Positions 58,523 to 64,000 of a stretch of DNA of 64,000 bases are shown in pieces (positions within the stretch are counted from its first letter, which is position 1; the number at the start of each line of letters is the position of its first letter). Location: the NCBI RefSeq assembly GCF_000025725.1, contig NC_013943.1:372001-436000 (forward strand). Reading direction: 5' to 3'. The DNA is from Denitrovibrio acetiphilus DSM 12809 (lineage in GTDB: Bacteria; Chrysiogenota; Deferribacteres; Deferribacterales; Geovibrionaceae). The notes beneath the pieces were generated by a model. That model did not search any database. It was not told the DNA's origin and saw only the letters and a program-made list of their open reading frames with translations. The position numbers and the translations under genes were made by a program.

Positions 58523-59104
58523 CTAAAGCCTGATTAGTTTATCAGATTTAAAAAGTTTGTCAGCAACTGTGTAAGCGTCAGATATCCTGCCTATAGCCAG
58601 TTTGTCTGTGATGCCGTAGAATTCAAGACACATGCCGCATGCAAGAATTTCCACCCCTGAATCCACAAGCCCTCTAACGGAGGCGATCACGTCTTCGTTG
58701 AAAGTGAGTAGCTTTACACTGTTGTTTACAAAAATAACTGTTTTCGGAAGAATATCCATGTTTTTTAAGTTACCGATAAATCCTTTCATCAGCATTGCTC
58801 CGAGTTCTTTGTCATCCCCCAGAGTTTCGCCTGTGATAAAAACGACAATGTTGGTGTCTGTATCTGCTTCTGTTTCTTCAGCAATAGCGCAGTCATAGCC
58901 TTTGGCGGCTGATATTTTATAATACCCGTCAGTCTCGTCTACGCTGACAGTGTGTCCGTTTGCCTCGCAGAAATTTTTAACGTTTATGCTGGAGCCTTTA
59001 TTGTCAACAAGTATTGTTACAACACCTTCTTCGATTTTTTCGAGTTCAGCTTTAATCATCAGCACCGGTTGCGGGCAGGCAAGCCCTCTTGCATCAATTT
59101 CCAT
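58523..59104 (-). CDS. yedF: YedF, sulfurtransferase-like selenium metabolism protein
   Basis: 193 residues. N-terminal TusA/SirA-like domain with DARGLACPQPVLMIKAELEK (conserved CPxP cysteine); C-terminal DsrE-like domain (IVVFITGETLGDDKELGAML, VEILACGMCLEFYGITDKL) with CGMC. This two-domain form is the one linked to selenium use in many anaerobes; the exact reaction is unknown. AGGGGAATATC precedes ATG. First gene of the minus-strand cluster. Confidence 0.9.
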   Translation of the reverse strand: MEIDARGLACPQPVLMIKAELEKIEEGVVTILVDNKGSSINVKNFCEANGHTVSVDETDGYYKISAAKGYDCAIAEETEADTDTNIVVFITGETLGDDKELGAMLMKGFIGNLKNMDILPKTVIFVNNSVKLLTFNEDVIASVRGLVDSGVEILACGMCLEFYGITDKLAIGRISDAYTVADKLFKSDKLIRL

Positions 59105-59258
59105 GATATTCCCCTGAATTTAATAATAGTAAGCTAATATTACTCTTTGAAAAAATTGTTTCAAGCACTTTTAATTTGCTTTGTCTTAATAGTTTGCCTT
59201 AGAATCAGGTAAGTATAAATGTAGTGCAGACATGCTGACTAATCACTGAGAGATGCTT

Positions 59259-59291
59259 ATGCAGATTAATTTATTTGGCGAAGAACGTTGA
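59259..59291 (+). CDS. Possible 10-residue upstream frame coupled to pseG
   Basis: MQINLFGEER from ATG 59259, with GAGAG 6 nt upstream. Its TGA (59289-59291) overlaps the pseG TTG start (59288-59290). Such a stop-start overlap would let ribosomes re-initiate on pseG, which otherwise has a poor RBS. It may also be chance. Confidence 0.35.
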   Translation: MQINLFGEER

Positions 59292-60199
59292 GAGTTTATG
59301 TTTTTACCGAAGGGGGCACAAAAACCGGTTTCGGTCATATCACACGCTGCTATGCCTTGATTCAGGCTTTCAGAGAGGCAGGGGTCGAGTCGCTGATGTA
59401 TGTTGACGGTGACCCTGAATGTGCAGCGGCTGTATGCGGCGGGGATTGTGCCATGAGCGGCTGGCATGATAACCCGCAGGAAGCCGCATCGTTTATCACA
59501 GCGGACGATATCGTTATCATAGACTCTTATCAAGCACCAGCAGAGGTGTATTCTATCCTGACTTCAAACACGTTAAAACGTCTTTTTTTCGATGACTTCA
59601 GTAGGATTGCATATCCTCACGGTTATATAATAAATCCTGCGGCAGACGGTATAGACGGCTTTTATGGTATGCAGCACGCTATACTCAGGAAAGCGTTCTG
59701 GAACACTGCGGAAAAAGATGTCCCTGCGAATATCAGCAGAATATTTGTCACCCTCGGTGGGAGTGCTGCCGGTGAACTTGTAGAAAGCTTTTGTAAGGCT
59801 CTGCGGGAAGCATTTCCTGATGCAGAGTTATGTGTTCTTGCAAAGGGTGTTGCAGGCGGTTACTACGGACTGAGCGATGTTGAGACAGCGAAACTCATGC
59901 AGTCCTGTGATATTGCTGTTTCCGCAGGCGGACAGACGATGCTGGAGCTTGCGGCTTGCGGGGTTCCTGCTGTGATAGTTAAGACAGAACAGAATCAGAC
60001 CAGCAACATCAGGCGTTTTGTGGAAAAGAATATGGGATTTTATGCTGGGGAAATATCTGAAGTCTCCCCGGAGCTCATTGCAGAAGCCGCGATAAAACTC
60101 ACCTCAGTTCCCCGGAGGGCAGAGTACATAAGGAACAGCCGGATAGCCGTTGACGGGCAGGGGGCGAGGCGGATCGCTCAGTTTTTCACCCGAATGTGA
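59288..60199 (+). CDS. pseG: UDP-2,4-diacetamido-2,4,6-trideoxy-beta-L-altropyranose hydrolase (PseG-like)
   Basis: 303 residues from TTG 59288. MRVYVFTEGGTKTGFGHITR is the typical PseG start, with the conserved GxGHxxR segment and catalytic histidine. The C-terminal half has the GT-B nucleotide-binding pattern VSAGGQTMLELAACGVPAVI. PseG removes UDP to free the sugar before pseudaminic acid synthase. It is followed 103 bp later by pseB and pseC; pseF, pseH and pseI are not in the window. Confidence 0.93.
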   Translation: MRVYVFTEGGTKTGFGHITRCYALIQAFREAGVESLMYVDGDPECAAAVCGGDCAMSGWHDNPQEAASFITADDIVIIDSYQAPAEVYSILTSNTLKRLFFDDFSRIAYPHGYIINPAADGIDGFYGMQHAILRKAFWNTAEKDVPANISRIFVTLGGSAAGELVESFCKALREAFPDAELCVLAKGVAGGYYGLSDVETAKLMQSCDIAVSAGGQTMLELAACGVPAVIVKTEQNQTSNIRRFVEKNMGFYAGEISEVSPELIAEAAIKLTSVPRRAEYIRNSRIAVDGQGARRIAQFFTRM

Positions 60200-60278
60200 T
60201 GCTTTACAAAAGTTTGCTCCGGAGAGTAAGAATTACTTATAAAAGTGAACACCACTCTCTTTTGATATGATACAATAA

Positions 60279-61295
<1,017 letters not shown>

Positions 61296-62465
61296 GTGAA
61301 ATTTATTCCATATGGAAAACAAAGCCTGGATAAAAGCGATATTGACGCTGTGGCAGAGGTTCTTAAGTCTGACTTTCTGACAACAGGACCTGCTGTTGAA
61401 AAGTTTGAAGATGCTATAAGCGAATATACCGGAGCTACTTATACCGTCGCTGTGTCGAGTGGTACTGCCGCTTTACACCTTTCTGCTCTATGCCTGATAA
61501 AGCCGGGTGAGAAGGTGCTTGTCTCTGCTGTAACTTTTGCGGCCACCGCTAATGCCGTGTTTTATGCCGGCGGTATCCCTGTTTTTTGTGATATTGACGA
61601 CGAAGGAAATATTGACCTTGATCTATGCGTGGAGATGATCCGCAGTGATACGTCTATCAGGCACCTGATCGTGACACACATGACAGGCAGACCTGTTGAT
61701 CAGGATAAACTTGAACAGCTTAAAGACCGTTTTGATATAAGCATTATCGAGGACTGTGCACACTCTTTCGGTGCTTCTTTTAAGGGGCAGATGGCGGGGA
61801 GATGTCCGGTTTCTGACTGTTCTGTTCTTTCATTCCATCCGGTCAAACACATCACCACAGGCGAAGGCGGAGCGGTAACCACAAACAGCGAAAGGCTTTA
61901 CAGGCGGATAAGACTTCTGAGAAGCCACGGCATAACAAAAGATGAGATGTATTTCAAAAATAATAGTCTGGCATATGACAGTAAGGGCAATCTTAACCCC
62001 TGGTATTATGAAATGCAGGATCTCGGGTTTAACTACAGGATAACAGATATTCAGTGCGCTCTGGGGCTTTCTCAGATGAAGAGGCTTGACGGGTTTGTTA
62101 GCCGTCGCCGTGAAATAGCAAAGATGTACGAAGATATATTTTCTCAGAGAGGTATCTTCACACCCCTTTACAATTTCGACAAGAACAGTTCTTATCACCT
62201 TTATGTTGTACAGGTTCCTTTTGATAATCTGCCCGTCACTAAGGCAGAATTTTTTAATGAGATGCGTGACTGCGGTGTGGGGCTTCAGCTTCATTACATC
62301 CCCGTTCCTATGCTGCCTTACTATGCTGATAAAGGGTACAATATGCGAAATCTGCATGAAGCGGAGCTGTATTATGCCAGAAGCTTTTCTATCCCCATGT
62401 ACCCCGCAATGGAAGATAAAGATGTCCGTTTTGTGGCGGACTGTCTGTACAAGTCAATTAAGTAA
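61296..62465 (+). CDS. pseC: UDP-4-amino-4,6-dideoxy-N-acetyl-beta-L-altrosamine transaminase, PseC
   Basis: 389 residues from GTG 61296, the base after the pseB stop. A DegT-family PLP aminotransferase: VSSGTAALHLSALCLIKPGE, EDCAHSFGASFKGQ, and SFHPVKHITTGEGGAVTTNS with the PLP lysine. RLLRSHGITKDEMYF and LHLYHVVQ-like SSYHLYVVQVPFDNLPV fit PseC. It differs clearly from the WbpE-like enzyme at 538. A terminator on the opposite strand follows. Confidence 0.95.
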   Translation: MKFIPYGKQSLDKSDIDAVAEVLKSDFLTTGPAVEKFEDAISEYTGATYTVAVSSGTAALHLSALCLIKPGEKVLVSAVTFAATANAVFYAGGIPVFCDIDDEGNIDLDLCVEMIRSDTSIRHLIVTHMTGRPVDQDKLEQLKDRFDISIIEDCAHSFGASFKGQMAGRCPVSDCSVLSFHPVKHITTGEGGAVTTNSERLYRRIRLLRSHGITKDEMYFKNNSLAYDSKGNLNPWYYEMQDLGFNYRITDIQCALGLSQMKRLDGFVSRRREIAKMYEDIFSQRGIFTPLYNFDKNSSYHLYVVQVPFDNLPVTKAEFFNEMRDCGVGLQLHYIPVPMLPYYADKGYNMRNLHEAELYYARSFSIPMYPAMEDKDVRFVADCLYKSIK

Positions 62466-62474
62466 TTTTAATAG

Positions 62475-62507
62475 AAAAAGGGGAGACGGTTTTAAACCAT
62501 TCTCCCC
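62475..62507 (-). terminator. Intrinsic terminator of the cytochrome gene (minus strand; may serve pseC as well)
   Basis: GGGGAG (62480-62485) pairs with CTCCCC (62502-62507), with GGTTT/AAACC inside. On the minus strand it is followed by TTTTTCTATT. On the plus strand no T-tract follows. Confidence 0.8.
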
Positions 62508-62553
62508 TCTCAAGTCTGAGTAAATTTTCTATTTAATTCTATCTAAGAAACGT

Positions 62554-64000
62554 TTACTTCATCTCTTTGAGCATCTTTTCGGCATAAGCAACATTGTGGC
62601 TCATGACAACTTTTATCAGCTCAAGTTTCTTTTTCTTTTCTGCATCTTTTTCTTTGTTTATAAGATGATGAAGTTTTGCTGAAAGCTGAAGATATTCTGC
62701 TTTCCCTTCTGCATATTTCTTGTCGTCAAACTTAAGCTCAAAGTCGATACCTTTGACATTCCATACACCATTGTTGAGTATGAAAGGAGCAAAATGTTCT
62801 ATTTTTCTGCCTTCAACAAGTTCAACTTCGGAGTTGGTGAAGTTGTCGAATGTTATGCCGTCTTTATCAGCTTTGATTGTATAAGAGCCGTAGAAAGGTT
62901 TCTTAACATCTGTCGGGCTGAAATATGTGTACCATGACGTAAAGTTCTGCTCGTGTGAGGCGTGGCAGCTATCGCAGTCCCTCGCTTCGCCTATGGAGTG
63001 AGACATTTTATCCATCTGTATCCATGCGAGCATTTTGTCACTGTCTCCGAAGCCGTCATATGTTCCGGTGATGATGTACATGTCGTTCACCTGATCAGCT
63101 TTACGTTCAATAATAAAGCTTTCCGGTTCGCCTATCTCAGTTTTGCCTTTTACGGTTGTTTTGTTTATGGTTCTGAGCTTAAGGTCTGTTGCAGGAACAT
63201 CTTCGCCTATACCCATTGTTCCCATAGGATAGGGTTTCAGAGGTATCCAGAGACCTGTTTCAGGTTGTTTGACGAGCATCGGCTGGTCACGCTTGCCGTA
63301 GAACTCTTTATGTTTTGCGAACTTGTTATTAATGCCTTCAGACTTACCTGGACCCCAGAAGGTGAACTGGTAAGCGCCTACTTCCTGAATATGACATGAT
63401 GTACAGTCTACATTCTGGTGGTCGCCGGCTTTCACGGCATCATATATCTCTGTGTGGCAGCTCTGGCATGACTGTCTTGCGTCCTCTGAGCCTATGTGCC
63501 CGTATGAGTGATCTTTGAAAGTGTGGCAGTCGCTGCAGTTTAGACCGGCTTCTTCGTGAGCATCCCTTGGAAGTTCATTTACAGGGAAAGCGAATTCCTG
63601 ACGGAAGAAACCTGCACCGCGTCTTCTGTCCATGGGGCCTGCATGGCATATTGTCCCTTTACCGCTTCCGTAGCAGGAGAGTTTATCCGGAGTTTTTGTG
63701 AAAGAGTGTCTTGCTTCTGTTTTTTTGAAGCCTTCATAGTGGCAGTCGTTGCAGCTTGCGTGGCATTTGTTGCACCCTCTGCCTCTTGCTTCCGCCATAG
63801 TACCTTTATACTCTTCCGGCTTTGTGCACTCGCCTTTTACAGTTTCATAGTTTTCTTCATCGCCGAACCAGTAACCGCAGTTTTGCGGGCCGGGGGGCGA
63901 TTTTGTCCATGATGTAAAACCTCTCTGATATTTGTTAAGTCCCATACCGGATTTGTTATAGTCTGTGACTTCCTGCTCATGGCAGTTTCCGCAGGTCTGT
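62554..64000 (-). CDS. Multiheme cytochrome c, C-terminal part (5' end outside the window)
   Basis: About 482 residues are visible, and the frame is open to the edge (QTCGNCHEQE...). Seven CxxCH heme sites: CGNCH, CNKCH, CNDCH, CSDCH, CQSCH, CTSCH, CDSCH. A further CYGSGKGTICH (Cys-x8-Cys-His) may be an unusual heme site. After the heme part comes a beta-rich region (about 230-400) and a lysine-rich helical tail (NKEKDAEKKKKLELIKVVMS). Such proteins act in anaerobic electron transfer, often to metals or sulfur or nitrogen oxides; the terminal acceptor cannot be told. ATG 63945 is internal to the gene and is not the true start. Confidence 0.92.
   Translation of the reverse strand, partial: QTCGNCHEQEVTDYNKSGMGLNKYQRGFTSWTKSPPGPQNCGYWFGDEENYETVKGECTKPEEYKGTMAEARGRGCNKCHASCNDCHYEGFKKTEARHSFTKTPDKLSCYGSGKGTICHAGPMDRRRGAGFFRQEFAFPVNELPRDAHEEAGLNCSDCHTFKDHSYGHIGSEDARQSCQSCHTEIYDAVKAGDHQNVDCTSCHIQEVGAYQFTFWGPGKSEGINNKFAKHKEFYGKRDQPMLVKQPETGLWIPLKPYPMGTMGIGEDVPATDLKLRTINKTTVKGKTEIGEPESFIIERKADQVNDMYIITGTYDGFGDSDKMLAWIQMDKMSHSIGEARDCDSCHASHEQNFTSWYTYFSPTDVKKPFYGSYTIKADKDGITFDNFTNSEVELVEGRKIEHFAPFILNNGVWNVKGIDFELKFDDKKYAEGKAEYLQLSAKLHHLINKEKDAEKKKKLELIKVVMSHNVAYAEKMLKEMK

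Noticed and set aside
58523-59104. A selenocysteine-coding TGA near yedF
   Set aside because: No in-frame TGA with a plausible continuing domain was seen in neighbouring genes. The selenium link rests on the YedF family only.

Overview
The window looks like chromosome from a Gram-negative anaerobe of the Deferribacterota type (Denitrovibrio/Geovibrio/Seleniivibrio-like). This is an inference from gene content: two tuf copies in the tufB-secE-nusG and str contexts, a fused str-S10-spc-alpha ribosomal run without rpmD, HypC/HypD, a YedF-type selenium-metabolism protein, pseudaminic acid genes and a large multiheme cytochrome c. No 16S gene is present, so the assignment is not proven.

Positions 1-1700 hold the tail of an ArsR regulator, a short structured element that repeats the end of that gene, and a WbpE-like sugar aminotransferase. 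Positions 1730-14950 hold one tRNA/translation/transcription block: tRNA-Thr, tRNA-Tyr, tRNA-Gly, tRNA-Thr, tuf, rpmG, tRNA-Trp, secE, nusG, rplKAJL, rpoBC. It starts at a sigma-70-like promoter and ends at a strong intrinsic terminator. Positions 15090-33964 hold a second block read from one promoter to one terminator: rpsL, rpsG, fusA, tuf, the S10 and spc genes, secY-adk-map-infA-rpmJ, rpsM-rpsK-rpsD-rpoA-rplQ. Spacing is tight and ATGA/TAATG overlaps are frequent.

After 34 kb the character changes. An AT-rich stretch carries a YrbL-like gene and a complete IS3-family element (34908-36148, 4-bp TTTT target duplication). Then come a small membrane protein, a membrane diguanylate cyclase, a ComFB-family protein, gpsA, polA (apparently without proofreading residues), a second diguanylate cyclase, hisD, an RseC-like protein, a FapA/DUF342 protein, and membrane proteins of unknown role. 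Branched-chain amino acid synthesis follows (ilvD, ilvB, ilvN, ilvC; 47.8-53.2 kb). Next are a lipoprotein, two tRNA-Ser genes, and a minus-strand cluster (yedF, rhomboid, hypC, hypD, hflX and a small gene). Then come pseG-pseB-pseC and the 3' part of a multiheme cytochrome c that runs off the right edge.

The most unusual signal is a pair of ~120-nt structured elements, one just after the arsR stop and one just after the ilvD stop. Both have the same order of stems. Both end in a perfect long hairpin with the identical loop AGGAC but different stem sequences, followed by TAATCAGT. Immediately after each lies a second copy of the 3' end of the host gene. Compensatory stem changes and gene-tail duplication at two unrelated loci suggest a small mobile, possibly RNA-structured element that inserts at gene ends. 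Two further repeat families (an ~80-bp repeat placed after terminators, and a GTCATTGCG-type palindrome) are also present.
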